Assembly (NCBI GenBank): GCA_024233115.1
Contig: JACKQB010000004.1
Span: forward strand, 1 to 64,000
Origin: Akkermansiaceae bacterium
GTDB lineage: Bacteria > Verrucomicrobiota > Verrucomicrobiia > Verrucomicrobiales > Akkermansiaceae
Direction: 5' to 3'
DNA: 64,000 nt
Shown: piece by piece, positions 42,653 to 52,015 of the stretch
Numbering within the stretch: position 1 is the first letter of the stretch
Layout: every line of letters starts with the position of its first letter
Position numbers and translations under genes: made by a program
The notes under the pieces: generated by a model
Databases searched by the model: none
Seen by the model: only the letters and a program-made list of their open reading frames with translations
Told to the model about the DNA's origin: nothing

Positions 42653-43594
42653 TTATTTGGACCTTAGTGATCCTGAGTCGACGGCATTCAAAAAATACTT
42701 GTAGGCACTGCTCAGCCCATCATTCAATGGCACCCTGGGTTTCCAGCCAAGTGAACGGAGGATGGTGTTGTCCATGAGCTTGCGGTGGGTGCCGTCAGGC
42801 TGCGATGGGTCGGTCTCGATCTTACCTTGATAGCCAACGGCATCCGCCACAGCCCGGGCGAGTTCGATGATGGTGACGTCCTCGCCATAACCGACGTTGA
42901 CCCAATCGGGCGGGCTCTCTAACTCCATGAGATGGAAACAAGCATCGGCCAGGTCGTCGACGTAGAGAAACTCCCTCCGGGGTGTTCCGGTGCCCCAGAT
43001 GGTGACCGTCTCCGCCCCGGATTCCATGGCCTCATGAAATCGGCGGATCATCGCGGGGATGACATGGGAATTCTCAGGGTGGTAGTTGTCGCCGGGGCCG
43101 TAGAGATTGGTGGGCATGGCGGAGTGAAACATGACACCATACTGGGAACGGTAGTGCTGGCAAAGTTTCAGACCGGCAATCTTGGCTACGGCGTAGGCTT
43201 CATTGGTCGGCTCCAGTTCAGATGTGAGAAGACAATCCTCGGGCATCGGCTGGGGTGCCAATTTTGGGTAAATACACGAGCTGCCAAGGAAGAGCAAACG
43301 CGTGACGCCTGCCTGGTATGAGCCTTCGATCGCATTGGCGGCAATCATCAGGTTCTTGTAGATGAACTCTGCCGGGTAGGTGTTATTGGCGTGGATTCCC
43401 CCGACTTTGGCTGCTGCTACAATCACTTCATCCGGCCGGTGTTCGGCCAGATAGGCGTGGGTGTCAGCCTGGTTGACAAGATCCAGGCTTTTTCTGCACG
43501 GTGTGAGTATATCCTTGTAGCCACGGTTTTCGGCGGCGCGAACCAACGCCGAACCCACCATTCCACCAGCACCGAGTATGAGGAGTTTTTTCAT
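42653..43594 (-). CDS. fcl: GDP-L-fucose synthase
   Basis: Converts GDP-4-keto-6-deoxymannose to GDP-L-fucose by 3,5-epimerisation and NADPH reduction. Visible motifs are LILGAGGMVGSALVRA, AAAKVGGIHANNTYPAEF, SSCIYPKLAPQPMPED, the catalytic YAVAK and MPTNLYGPGDNYHPENSHV, all diagnostic of the family. The start is ATG 43594 (MKKLLILGAG), giving 313 aa as expected; the open frame to 43876 overlaps gmd and a repeat and is not coding. It works with gmd immediately upstream. Confidence 0.95.
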   Translation of the reverse strand: MKKLLILGAGGMVGSALVRAAENRGYKDILTPCRKSLDLVNQADTHAYLAEHRPDEVIVAAAKVGGIHANNTYPAEFIYKNLMIAANAIEGSYQAGVTRLLFLGSSCIYPKLAPQPMPEDCLLTSELEPTNEAYAVAKIAGLKLCQHYRSQYGVMFHSAMPTNLYGPGDNYHPENSHVIPAMIRRFHEAMESGAETVTIWGTGTPRREFLYVDDLADACFHLMELESPPDWVNVGYGEDVTIIELARAVADAVGYQGKIETDPSQPDGTHRKLMDNTILRSLGWKPRVPLNDGLSSAYKYFLNAVDSGSLRSK

Positions 43595-43603
43595 CTTTCC
43601 CGG

Positions 43604-43664
43604 ATATGCATATTGCTTGGGACGCGTACTCAGGTTGGTGGCGGGCAAGATGCCCACGCTGCCT
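43604..43664. repeat. Junction repeat with GGGCA-AGA-TGCCC hairpin between gmd and fcl
   Basis: The 70-base gap between gmd and fcl holds the stem GGGCA (43643-43647) AGA TGCCC (43651-43655) within ggtggcgggcaagatgccca. I recall this word, which translates as VGILPAT, as a dispersed junction repeat in related genomes; this cannot be checked here. Confidence 0.5.
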
Positions 43665-44783
43665 TTAAGACTCCTTGGCAACAGCCACGTTGTAGCCGTG
43701 CAATTTGAGCAGGGCGTGCCGTTTGGCTTGATCCAGGTCGTTAGCCACCATCTCGGCGCACATTTCCTCGACGGTAATCTCAGGAGTCCAGCCGAGTTTT
43801 TCCCTGGCTTTTGTCGGGTCGCCCAGCAGGGTTTCCACTTCGGCTGGGCGGAAGTAGCGCGGATCGACTTTAACAATCACATCCCCAACAGAAACGGCGG
43901 GTGCCTTTTCGGAATCAACGGCGCTTACGGTGGCAATTTCCTGCAATCCTACACCGGAAAATGAGAGCTCTATGCCGGCCTCGCGAGCCGACATGGTGAC
44001 GAAGTCGCGGACGGATATTTGTTTTCCGGTGGCGATCACAAAATCGTCCGGCGTATCCTGCTGGAGCATCATCCATTGCATGCGCACGTAGTCCTTGGCA
44101 TGGCCCCAGTCGCGGAGAGCGTCCATGTTTCCGAGGTAGAGGCAGGGCTCAAGCCCTTGGGCGATGTTAGACAACGCCCGGGTGATCTTCCGGGTTACAA
44201 AGGTTTCTCCTCGACGCGGGGATTCGTGGTTAAAGAGGATGCCGTTGCAGGCATACATACCGTATGACTCGCGGTAGTTCACCGTAATCCAGTAGGCATA
44301 CATCTTGGCCACGGCGTAGGGTGAGCGTGGATAGAAGGGCGTGGTCTCCTTTTGTGGGATCTCCCGGACCTCTCCAAAAAGCTCGGAGGTGGAAGCCTGA
44401 TAGAAACGGGTTTTCTTCTCAAGGCCGAGGAAACGGATCGCTTCCAGAAGCCTGAGAGTGCCGAGGGCATCGACGTCAGCGGTATATTCAGGGGCCTCAA
44501 AGGAGACCGCCACATGCGACTGGGCACCGAGGTTATACACTTCATCCGGGGTAATTTCACTCAACAGGCGGGTAAGGTTGGATGTATCGGTCAGGTCGCC
44601 GTAATGAAGATGGAAACGGGCATTCTCGATATGCGGGTCTTCGTAGATGTGGTCGACACGCTCGGTGTTGAATGAAGAAGCACGCCGTTTGATACCATGG
44701 ACTTCGTATCCTTTTTCGAGGAGAAACTCCGCGAGGTAGGAGCCGTCTTGTCCGGTGATTCCGGTGATGAGTGCTTTTTTCAT
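43665..44783 (-). CDS. gmd: GDP-mannose 4,6-dehydratase
   Basis: First step of GDP-L-fucose synthesis. The 372-aa protein has ALITGITGQDGSYLAEFLLE, HGIKRRASSFNTERVDHIYE, NLGAQSHVAVSFE, and the active-site YAVAKMYAYWITVNYRE, all diagnostic. A roughly 25-residue stretch near residues 260-290 (VGLQEIATVSAVDSEKAPAV) replaces the usual shorter loop before the VDPRYFRPAEV motif. It is upstream of fcl and downstream of the phosphonate cassette. Confidence 0.96.
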   Translation of the reverse strand: MKKALITGITGQDGSYLAEFLLEKGYEVHGIKRRASSFNTERVDHIYEDPHIENARFHLHYGDLTDTSNLTRLLSEITPDEVYNLGAQSHVAVSFEAPEYTADVDALGTLRLLEAIRFLGLEKKTRFYQASTSELFGEVREIPQKETTPFYPRSPYAVAKMYAYWITVNYRESYGMYACNGILFNHESPRRGETFVTRKITRALSNIAQGLEPCLYLGNMDALRDWGHAKDYVRMQWMMLQQDTPDDFVIATGKQISVRDFVTMSAREAGIELSFSGVGLQEIATVSAVDSEKAPAVSVGDVIVKVDPRYFRPAEVETLLGDPTKAREKLGWTPEITVEEMCAEMVANDLDQAKRHALLKLHGYNVAVAKES

Positions 44784-44810
44784 GTGTGTTTGATAGAATT
44801 CACTTGTCTC

Positions 44811-45965
44811 TCAACCTGACTTGCACTGTAGCATGGTGAGCAGGGCTGATTGTGTTAATTTCCTAGGGTTGTTATTCACCCTTTGAGGATTGAACCCGTG
44901 TTGAATGATCAGAGCCCGGTCCTGGTCTGATTGGATACCGAGTTTCACTAAACTTGTCTCCAACCCCAACTCTCCGAGCCTTTTTGTTAGTCCATCCGCC
45001 AAATGTTCCACCTTGTCGTAACCCAGCATACGTGCAATTTGAGAGACGCTGTTTTTTACCCACGCGACACCGCGGGGGTCCAGGCAATCGGATGATGTTA
45101 CGGCATCATTATACACCAGGAACAATGGCATGAGCAAACCAACTGCGTGGCCATGGCTTACACCAAAAAATGTCGTCAGAGCATAGGAAACCGCGTGCGG
45201 AGCAGTTGTTTTTGTTAGGTTGATTGCCTTGCCGGCAAGGTGGGAAGCCTCGGCCATCAGCTGGAGGTCGTCGGTCTTTTTATCAAGGACCGCTGGTATC
45301 ATTGCCCGCCAGGATTTCTGGATTGCCTCGGCGGCTAACTCCCTTGACTCAGGAGTCGAGTGAATTGACCAGTATGATTCGATTCCCTGGCAGAGGGCGT
45401 CAATGGCACATGAGGCGGCAACATGCCTTGGCAGGCTTTTCAGTAGCGACGGCACCAGGAACGAGCGGTCCGGGAGTAATTTTTTGTGGGCTACCGAAAT
45501 TTTTTCATTACCTAGATAAACCACGGCAAAATGAGTCGCTTCACTACCGGAGCCGGCGGTGGTGGGAACTGCGGCCAGAGGTAGATCACAGGGGGTTAAT
45601 TCCTGGCCCTTCAGAAGGTGCCCGTAGACGGGGTCGGGGCTATGCCAATAGGCTTTGATTAATTTTGCGCAGTCCATGGCGCTCCCCCCGCCAATAGCCA
45701 GGATGAGGTCATAGCCTTCATGCCTGTCTAGTTTCTGAAGTAGCTTGACTACCTCTTCGGCCTTAGGGTTTTCCGAGTAATCGGATACGCGGGTGATTTT
45801 TTTATCAGCAAATAACGCACGGACAATCGCGGCGGCACCGCATGTTTGATAGGAGGCATGAAGGGTGACGAGCAGGATATTGTTTGCCCCCAGCTGCTCC
45901 ACGTAGGCCCGCAGCTCAAGCCACGCACCATCCACGTTTCCAATATCGGCAGACGACTGCTTCAT
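44811..45965 (-). CDS. Iron-containing alcohol dehydrogenase, phosphonoacetaldehyde reductase-like
   Basis: A 384-aa group III (Fe-dependent) alcohol dehydrogenase. AIGGGSAMDCAKLIK is the NAD-binding loop, VPTTAGSGSEATHFAVV is the family signature, and metal ligands are likely the Asp/His residues of CAIDALCQGIES and FFGVSHGHAVG. It ends the order pepM-ppd-ADH, spaced by only 7 bases from ppd, so it most likely reduces phosphonoacetaldehyde to 2-hydroxyethylphosphonate (the PhpC role). Sequence alone would also allow another aldehyde substrate; the context makes this the favoured reading. Confidence 0.85.
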   Translation of the reverse strand: MKQSSADIGNVDGAWLELRAYVEQLGANNILLVTLHASYQTCGAAAIVRALFADKKITRVSDYSENPKAEEVVKLLQKLDRHEGYDLILAIGGGSAMDCAKLIKAYWHSPDPVYGHLLKGQELTPCDLPLAAVPTTAGSGSEATHFAVVYLGNEKISVAHKKLLPDRSFLVPSLLKSLPRHVAASCAIDALCQGIESYWSIHSTPESRELAAEAIQKSWRAMIPAVLDKKTDDLQLMAEASHLAGKAINLTKTTAPHAVSYALTTFFGVSHGHAVGLLMPLFLVYNDAVTSSDCLDPRGVAWVKNSVSQIARMLGYDKVEHLADGLTKRLGELGLETSLVKLGIQSDQDRALIIQHGFNPQRVNNNPRKLTQSALLTMLQCKSG

Positions 45966-45972
45966 ACGGTGG

Positions 45973-47118
45973 CTACCTGGTCCTGCAGTGGTTCATAAAA
46001 GACTCTTTGTTTTCGGCTGGTGACAGAGTCGGGCGGCCAAGGTCGGGCCTTGATCCGGGAAGCACTTTGATCTCTAAAAATGCCATTGCTCTCTCCGTCG
46101 TCATGAGGTCCAGCGCAGCATGCATTTCTTCCAGGGTGCTGGCGGTGAAACTTTTTTCATAGCCGCATGCCGATGCAATCCCGGATAGGGATATATCGAA
46201 TGCCGCAGTGGGTTGCCCACCGACAGAATCATGTCTTCCGTTATTGATTACAACATGGATCAAATTGCCGCCGCGATACTGGCCGAGTATAGCCATGGCA
46301 CCCATGTGCATGATGGCCGCACCGTCACCATCGATGCAACATACTTCGATCGCCGGATTGGCATTTGCAACACCGTAGGCAATTTGCGAACAATGGCCCA
46401 TGCTGCCGACGGTAAGAAAGTCCTGATGATGACCGAGTTTATTTTTTGCGCGGCACTCGAACACCTCACGGGAAATCATACCTGTGCTTGATACAACCGC
46501 CACATCCGGGCCCAGTCTGTCGAGTAATGCCTGCAGGGCTTGTTCCCGGCCCAGGGTTAGGTTTGGGTCAGTCCTAACAGCATCCTGTTGTGGGTTGGCT
46601 GGAAAACGGGAAAAGGTATCTTTCCGAACAACCAAAGCAACGGGGGAGCGTTCCGCAACCGATTGTTCCACCAATTTCCGAACAAGCTCCAGGGCCGGCT
46701 CTTCTTCCCTGGGTAGTACTTCGTAGGGGACACCAAGGCTTTCCAGAAGCTGGAGCGTAACGGCGCCCTGTTTAATGTGCTGCGGTTCATCCGCATGTCC
46801 GGGTTCACCTCGCCAACCGATCATAAGGAGCATGGGTATGGAATACACCTGCTTGTCAGCCAGGGAGAGCAGCGGGTTGACACAGTTACCTAACCCGGAG
46901 TTCTGCAGGTAGACCAGACCAGGCTTACCCGTTGCGAGGTAATGGCCTGAAGCAAGGGCAACCGCGCCACCTTCATTGGCGGCTATCACATGATTTTCAC
47001 TGGCAACATTCTGGTCTAGATAGGCACAAAAGTGCTTCAGCAAGGAATCCGGCACCCCGGCATAAAACCCGATGCCATGAGCCGTCAGGGTATTTAAAAA
47101 ATGTGCGCAATCAATCAT
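45973..47118 (-). CDS. ppd: Phosphonopyruvate decarboxylase
   Basis: A thiamine diphosphate enzyme of 381 aa that decarboxylates phosphonopyruvate to phosphonoacetaldehyde, pulling the unfavourable PEP mutase reaction forward. The N-terminal (Pyr) half has GIGFYAGVPDSLLKHFCAY and AANEGGAVALASGHYLATGK (catalytic Glu in ANEG). The C-terminal half has the TPP-binding motif CIDGDGAAIMHMGAM ending in VVINNGRHDSVGGQ. Both halves are in one chain as in known Ppd enzymes. It lies between pepM and the alcohol dehydrogenase gene in one transcription unit. Confidence 0.94.
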   Translation of the reverse strand: MIDCAHFLNTLTAHGIGFYAGVPDSLLKHFCAYLDQNVASENHVIAANEGGAVALASGHYLATGKPGLVYLQNSGLGNCVNPLLSLADKQVYSIPMLLMIGWRGEPGHADEPQHIKQGAVTLQLLESLGVPYEVLPREEEPALELVRKLVEQSVAERSPVALVVRKDTFSRFPANPQQDAVRTDPNLTLGREQALQALLDRLGPDVAVVSSTGMISREVFECRAKNKLGHHQDFLTVGSMGHCSQIAYGVANANPAIEVCCIDGDGAAIMHMGAMAILGQYRGGNLIHVVINNGRHDSVGGQPTAAFDISLSGIASACGYEKSFTASTLEEMHAALDLMTTERAMAFLEIKVLPGSRPDLGRPTLSPAENKESFMNHCRTR

Positions 47119-47145
47119 TCGTCCATGCCAATAATTGCCTTCTTC

Positions 47146-48447
47146 CTACTCATCCTCGACAAGAGCCAGGATATCCTTAACCGACATACAATAGCCATCA
47201 ACCTCTTTTGATCTTTTTGACCTCAGGATGGTTTCAGCTGTTAGGAGCATGGCGGGGTACGCGCTGCGGAGCAGGTGGTTGGCATAGATGACCATACTGA
47301 AACCCAGCTCAGCCAATTCAGCCTCGTAGAGATGATTATACGTGGTGGGAACACTGATCAACGGCACCCTACGGTCCAATTTTTTATAGGCCTTACAAAA
47401 ATCCACGATTTCATCCGCAGACTGCTCCTTGCTATGAATCATGATAGCATCAGCTCCAGCCTTGATATATGCCTCTGCCCGATCAATGGCATCGGCCACT
47501 CCTTGTTGTGCGATCAAGCTTTCGATCCGGGCTATGATCATAAACTCGGACGTGACCTGTGCCTGTTTGCCCGCGTTAATCTTCGCGCACATCGCCGGTT
47601 TATCAAGGAGGTGCTGTGGTCGCTCACTGCCGAAAAGTGAATTTTGTTTAAGCCCTTCCTTGTCCTCAATAATGACAGCCGACACACCCAAACGCTCAAG
47701 AGATCGCACCATCTTGGTAAAATGTTCGGTGATGCCGCCTGTGTCACCATCATAGATGATGGGTTTTGTGGTGATATCCAAAATCTCGTTGATGGTTTGT
47801 GCACGCGAAGTCCTGTCGACGAACTCAATATCCGGCCGACCCTTTGCCGTCGAATCCGTTAGGCTGCTGAGCCAGATGGCATCGAACTCCTCTTTGACAC
47901 CATTGTCATCGACGCTACAACGTTCCACGATCAGCCCTGACATTCCATTGTGAGCTTCCATGGCCCTTACGATGGGTTTGCAGCTTAGCAACCGGCGTAA
48001 TTTTCCCATCCGTATTCCCGGTGTTGTACCTATTTCCTTCAGAGCCTTGTTGAGGGCCGTCGAAGAAAGTCCCTCGGTGTATTTGGGTTCGATGAGTTTA
48101 CCGCCCCATTGACTGAGAGCCTCGATAACCCGTGCACGGGTTTCTTTCTGAGGGCCTGTTTTCCAGTCGTCTCCATGGACCACATAATCCGGCTTAATTT
48201 TGTTTAGGTTCGGGACGTAATCGAGCGTTTCCTGCGAAACCACATGACTAACACCTTTAAGACTACCTATGATTCTTTTCCGGTGTTCAAAGGGAAGACA
48301 GGGTAAGCGTTTATAACCTGCTATCGCCTTATCCGTTAGAAGCCCTACAGTGACCTCGCCATACTCCCTGGCAACATCAATGATATTGATATGGCCCGGA
48401 TGAATGAGATCGGCACTCATTCCAACATACACTTTAGGCTTACTCAT
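47146..48447 (-). CDS. pepM: Phosphoenolpyruvate mutase with N-terminal nucleotidyltransferase domain
   Basis: PEP mutase makes the carbon-phosphorus bond of phosphonopyruvate. The C-terminal domain (about residues 145-433) has the diagnostic EDKEGLKQNSLFG (261-273) with YDGDTGG (232-238) before it. The first roughly 140 residues are a cytidylyltransferase-like domain with SADLIHPGHINIIDVA (HPGH at 16-19) and EGLSSTALNKAL in the ISSTxI position. Such fusions are known for PepM and suggest CMP activation of the phosphonate. It is the first gene of a three-gene phosphonate cassette inside the EPS locus; the 81-base gap upstream could hold a promoter. Confidence 0.95.
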   Translation of the reverse strand: MSKPKVYVGMSADLIHPGHINIIDVAREYGEVTVGLLTDKAIAGYKRLPCLPFEHRKRIIGSLKGVSHVVSQETLDYVPNLNKIKPDYVVHGDDWKTGPQKETRARVIEALSQWGGKLIEPKYTEGLSSTALNKALKEIGTTPGIRMGKLRRLLSCKPIVRAMEAHNGMSGLIVERCSVDDNGVKEEFDAIWLSSLTDSTAKGRPDIEFVDRTSRAQTINEILDITTKPIIYDGDTGGITEHFTKMVRSLERLGVSAVIIEDKEGLKQNSLFGSERPQHLLDKPAMCAKINAGKQAQVTSEFMIIARIESLIAQQGVADAIDRAEAYIKAGADAIMIHSKEQSADEIVDFCKAYKKLDRRVPLISVPTTYNHLYEAELAELGFSMVIYANHLLRSAYPAMLLTAETILRSKRSKEVDGYCMSVKDILALVEDE

Positions 48448-48528
48448 TATATTCCGGAATGTATTGATAGTTAAAGCCGTCGGATGGGCGGGGGTATTTC
48501 CCGGCTTCAGGGTAGATCACCCGCTCCG

Positions 48529-49458
48529 TCAAACCACTTGCTTAAAATACTTGATGGTGCGGTCAAGGCCTTCGTCCAGGCCTACTGTCGGCTCCCAATC
48601 GAGGTGTTTTTTCGCCAGTGTGATATCAGGCTGGCGTTGTTTGGGGTCGTCTCCGGGAAGGGGCTTGAAAACGAGTTTGGATGCTCCGCCTACTTTCGCC
48701 AGCACCTTGTCGGCAAGTTCCAACATGGTGAACTCGCATGGATTACCACAGTTGATGGGGCCGGTCACGTCATCCTGGTTCATGAGGCGAACAAACGCTT
48801 CGATCAGGTCATCGACGTAGCAAAAGGAGCGCGTTTGTGTACCATCGCCGTAGATGGTGATGTCTTCCCCACGCAACGCCTGGCAGATAAAGTTAGAGAC
48901 AACCCGGCCATCCTCGGCATTCATGCGGGGTCCGTAGGTATTGAAAATACGGACAATGCGGATATCGACCCCATTCTGCCGGTGATAGTCCATAAACAAC
49001 GTTTCCGCTGCGCGTTTACCTTCGTCGTAACAAGACCGGATACCGATCGGGTTGACATTGCCCCAGTAGCTTTCCGGCTGGGGGTGGACAGCGGGGTCGC
49101 CGTAGACCTCGGAGGTCGAGGCCTGGAAGACGCGTGATTGGGTTCTTTTGGCGGCGCCCAGGCAATTGATCGCTCCCATGACCGACGTCTTGATGGTTTT
49201 GATGGCGTTATACTGGTAGTGGGGTGGGGAAGCGGGACAGGCGAGGTTGTAGATCTGATCGGTTTCCACTTTGAATGGATCGATCACATCGTGGCGCAGA
49301 AGTTCAAACCGGGGGTTATCCATCAAATGGGCCACGTTGGATTTGAATCCTGTGAAGTAGTTGTCCATGCAGATGACTTCATTGCCTTCATTGAGAAGAC
49401 GCTCACATAGATGTGAGCCGAGGAACCCGGCCCCGCCAGTAACGAGTATGCGTTTCAT
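48529..49458 (-). CDS. uxs: UDP-glucuronate decarboxylase (UDP-xylose synthase)
   Basis: An extended SDR of 309 aa that converts UDP-glucuronate to UDP-xylose. The diagnostic UXS features are present: ILVTGGAGFLGSHLCERLL, NLACPASPPHYQYNAIKTIK, STSEVYGDP, YWGNVNPIGIRSCYDEGKRA and FNTYGPRM. It lies directly downstream of ugd, which supplies its substrate. It could instead be a close UDP-glucuronate epimerase, but the PASPPHYQ and SCYDEGKR motifs favour UXS. Confidence 0.93.
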   Translation of the reverse strand: MKRILVTGGAGFLGSHLCERLLNEGNEVICMDNYFTGFKSNVAHLMDNPRFELLRHDVIDPFKVETDQIYNLACPASPPHYQYNAIKTIKTSVMGAINCLGAAKRTQSRVFQASTSEVYGDPAVHPQPESYWGNVNPIGIRSCYDEGKRAAETLFMDYHRQNGVDIRIVRIFNTYGPRMNAEDGRVVSNFICQALRGEDITIYGDGTQTRSFCYVDDLIEAFVRLMNQDDVTGPINCGNPCEFTMLELADKVLAKVGGASKLVFKPLPGDDPKQRQPDITLAKKHLDWEPTVGLDEGLDRTIKYFKQVV

Positions 49459-49505
49459 AGCAGAATATTTGTAGTTGCCCCCCAGGATCGGGGCATCAAG
49501 AGCGC

Positions 49506-50891
49506 TTAACCTTTGCCTATGGCATAGACCTCGAAGCCATGCTCACGAAGGGCGTCATGATCAATCACGTTACGGCCATCAAAGAGGAAGGCGGGTTTGT
49601 ACATGCGCTCGTAAACCGCGGCAAAATCCACAGTTTTGAATTCATCCCATTCGGTAAGCACGGCGATACCGTGGGCGTTGTCGGCAGCCTCCTCACATGA
49701 GTTACAGATGACGAGCTGTGTATCGAGCAGCTCCTGGCTAACACCCACATATCGCAGGTCCTCGTGGATCTGGGAAACCGGCACACGCGGGTCATAAAGC
49801 GCTATATGTGCTCCCTCCATCAATAGATCTCGGCACACATAAATGGAAGCCGACTCCCGGGTATCGTTGGTGTCCTTTTTGAAGGCAAAACCCCAGACAG
49901 CTATCCGCTTGCCGCGAACGGTGTTAAAGAGCGTCTTGACGATCTTCTCCGAGAAGCGCGACTTTTGCCAGTCGTTCATCTTGATCACCTGATCCCAGTA
50001 GGCGGCTACTTCCGGGAGACCGAAATGATCGCACAAATAGGTTAGATTTAAAATATCCTTCTGAAAACAAGAGCCACCGAAACCAACGGAGGCCTTCAGG
50101 AACTTCGGGCCGATTCGGGAGTCAAACCCAATGGCACGTCCCACCTCATCGACATCGGCACCTGTTTTTTCGCAAAGGGCGGAGATCGAATTGATCGATG
50201 AAATCCGTTGGGCGAGGAATGCGTTGGCAACGAGCTTGGACAGCTCGGACGACCAGAGGTTGGTGGTTAGAATCCGTTCCCGTGGAATCCAGCGGTTATA
50301 GACGCTGACGAGAGTCTCGACTGCGGCGTCGCCTTCCGGCGAACGCTGGCCACCGATGAGGATGCGGTCCGGGTTTTGAAGGTCTTCGACGGCTGTTCCC
50401 TCTGCCAGGAATTCAGGATTTGAAAGCACCTGGAACTTACCGTCCCCGGAGTTGGCCGCTAGAATGGTCCGCATCGCCTCTGCCGTCCGAACCGGGATCG
50501 TGCTCTTCTCAACGATGATCTTCGGCCCTTTCGCCACCCTGGCAATCATACGGGCTGCCGACTCAATGTAACAAAGATCGGCCGCACGACCCGCGCCCAT
50601 ACCGTAGGTCTTGGTCGGGGTACCCACGGAAACAAAAATAATATCTGCATCCACAATGGCTTCCTCCACCTCGGTAGAGAAAAACAAATTACGGCCACGC
50701 GCACTGTCCACCACTTCATCGAGGCCAGGTTCGTAGACCGGAAGCTCCTTCGAGTTCCATGCGGCAATACGGTCGGCGTTCAGGTCGACCACATCGACAC
50801 GGATGTCAGGACATTTGGCCGCAATCATTGCCATGGTCGGGCCACCGACGTAGCCTGCACCTAGGCAACAGATTTTCTTGGGTGTAATCAT
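49506..50891 (-). CDS. ugd: UDP-glucose 6-dehydrogenase (eukaryote-like long form)
   Basis: Oxidises UDP-glucose to UDP-glucuronate with two NAD. The 461-aa sequence begins KICCLGAGYVGGPTMAMIAA and contains SVGTPTKTYGMGAGRAADL, EKSTIPVRTAEAM, SNPEFLAEGTAVEDL, the catalytic Cys in GFGGSCFQKDILNL, and GFAFKKDTNDTRESASIYVC. These are the features of the animal/plant UGDH type more than of the E. coli Ugd type. It sits upstream of uxs and downstream of a sugar aminotransferase gene. Confidence 0.95.
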   Translation of the reverse strand: MITPKKICCLGAGYVGGPTMAMIAAKCPDIRVDVVDLNADRIAAWNSKELPVYEPGLDEVVDSARGRNLFFSTEVEEAIVDADIIFVSVGTPTKTYGMGAGRAADLCYIESAARMIARVAKGPKIIVEKSTIPVRTAEAMRTILAANSGDGKFQVLSNPEFLAEGTAVEDLQNPDRILIGGQRSPEGDAAVETLVSVYNRWIPRERILTTNLWSSELSKLVANAFLAQRISSINSISALCEKTGADVDEVGRAIGFDSRIGPKFLKASVGFGGSCFQKDILNLTYLCDHFGLPEVAAYWDQVIKMNDWQKSRFSEKIVKTLFNTVRGKRIAVWGFAFKKDTNDTRESASIYVCRDLLMEGAHIALYDPRVPVSQIHEDLRYVGVSQELLDTQLVICNSCEEAADNAHGIAVLTEWDEFKTVDFAAVYERMYKPAFLFDGRNVIDHDALREHGFEVYAIGKG

Positions 50892-50905
50892 GTATATTTA
50901 GTGTG

Positions 50906-52015
50906 TTAGAAAAATTTCCTGATTGCAGAGACCACTTCGTCCTGCTGTTCGCGGACGAGTTCGGGGTAGACGGGAATGCTCAATACCTCGGTGGCTAGTC
51001 TGTCCGTGACAGTAAACTCCACCCGCTTCTCCTGCTCCATTGTTGAGAAGCATTCCTGCTGGTGCATGGGAACCGGATAATACACTTCGCATCCTATCCC
51101 CTGGTCAATGAGCGATTGTTTGAGTGCGTCACGCTTACCACCGTGAACCCGGATCGTGAACTGGTTCCAAATATGGGTATTGCCATCGTCCGTGATGGGA
51201 AGCGTGATGCCATCGACCCCGGACAGCTGGTCCAGGTAGTAAGCGGCATTCCGCTGGCGCTGGGAGGTATAGTCGGCGTAGTGGGCAAACTTGACATTCA
51301 ACAAGGCGGCCTGAAGCGCATCGAGGCGGAAATTGCCCCCTACCAGCTGGTGATAGTAACGTGGGTGCATGCCGTGGTTGCGCATCTTGACAGCGATCCC
51401 GGCCAAGCGGTCGTCCTGAGTCACCACCAAGCCGCCGTCACCAAGGCCACCCAGGTTCTTGGACGGGAAAAAACTGTAGGTGCCGAACTCACTCATCGCG
51501 CCACAAAACCTGTCTCCGTATTTTGCGCCGAGCGACTGTGCAGTATCCTCGACGACGGCCAAGCCATGTTTTTCGGCGAAGGCGGAACAGGTGTCCATGT
51601 CCACCGACTGGCCAAACAGATGGACAGGAATGATGGCTTTAGTGCGCTCGCTGACACACTGGCCGGCCGAATCGAAATCGATGTTAAAGTTGTCAGGATG
51701 GCAGTCGCAGAATACCGGTGTGGCACCCGTCCTGGCAATACATCCGGCCGTGGCAAAAAACGTGAAACTGGGGCAAATCACCTCATCCCCGGGACCGATC
51801 CCCAAGGCCATCAGGGCAAGCAGGATCGCATCGGTTCCCGATGACACTCCGATGGCGTGTTTGGCTCCGACAAATCCAGCGATACTGGCCTCAAATTGCT
51901 CGACCTCATCCCCCATGATGAAACGGCCTGATTCTAGAACACGGTCGAATGCCTCACGAAGCTCCCCGGCGATGGGGTGGTTCTGGGCGTTTACATCAAG
52001 TAATGGTACGCTCAT
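50906..52015 (-). CDS. DegT/DnrJ/EryC1 sugar aminotransferase
   Basis: A PLP-dependent nucleotide-sugar aminotransferase of about 369 aa. Lys186 in TYSFFPSKNLGGLGDGG is the Schiff-base lysine; SSGTDAILLALMALGIGPGDEV and VVEDTAQSLGAKY are standard. It resembles WbpE/FdtB-type 3-aminotransferases (LLDVNAQN opening, FFPSKNLG motif). The start at 52015 (MSVPLLDVNA) fits the family; the frame to 52048 would begin in repeat DNA. No 3-dehydrogenase partner is next to it. It is the first gene of the EPS locus in transcription order unless cysCDN are part of it. Confidence 0.9.
   Translation of the reverse strand: MSVPLLDVNAQNHPIAGELREAFDRVLESGRFIMGDEVEQFEASIAGFVGAKHAIGVSSGTDAILLALMALGIGPGDEVICPSFTFFATAGCIARTGATPVFCDCHPDNFNIDFDSAGQCVSERTKAIIPVHLFGQSVDMDTCSAFAEKHGLAVVEDTAQSLGAKYGDRFCGAMSEFGTYSFFPSKNLGGLGDGGLVVTQDDRLAGIAVKMRNHGMHPRYYHQLVGGNFRLDALQAALLNVKFAHYADYTSQRQRNAAYYLDQLSGVDGITLPITDDGNTHIWNQFTIRVHGGKRDALKQSLIDQGIGCEVYYPVPMHQQECFSTMEQEKRVEFTVTDRLATEVLSIPVYPELVREQQDEVVSAIRKFF

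Noticed and set aside
50906..52015. 2-Aminoethylphosphonate transaminase as part of the phosphonate cassette
   Set aside because: The protein is a DegT-type nucleotide-sugar aminotransferase (Lys186 in FFPSKNLG), not an AEP-type class V transaminase, and it is separated from pepM by uxs and ugd.
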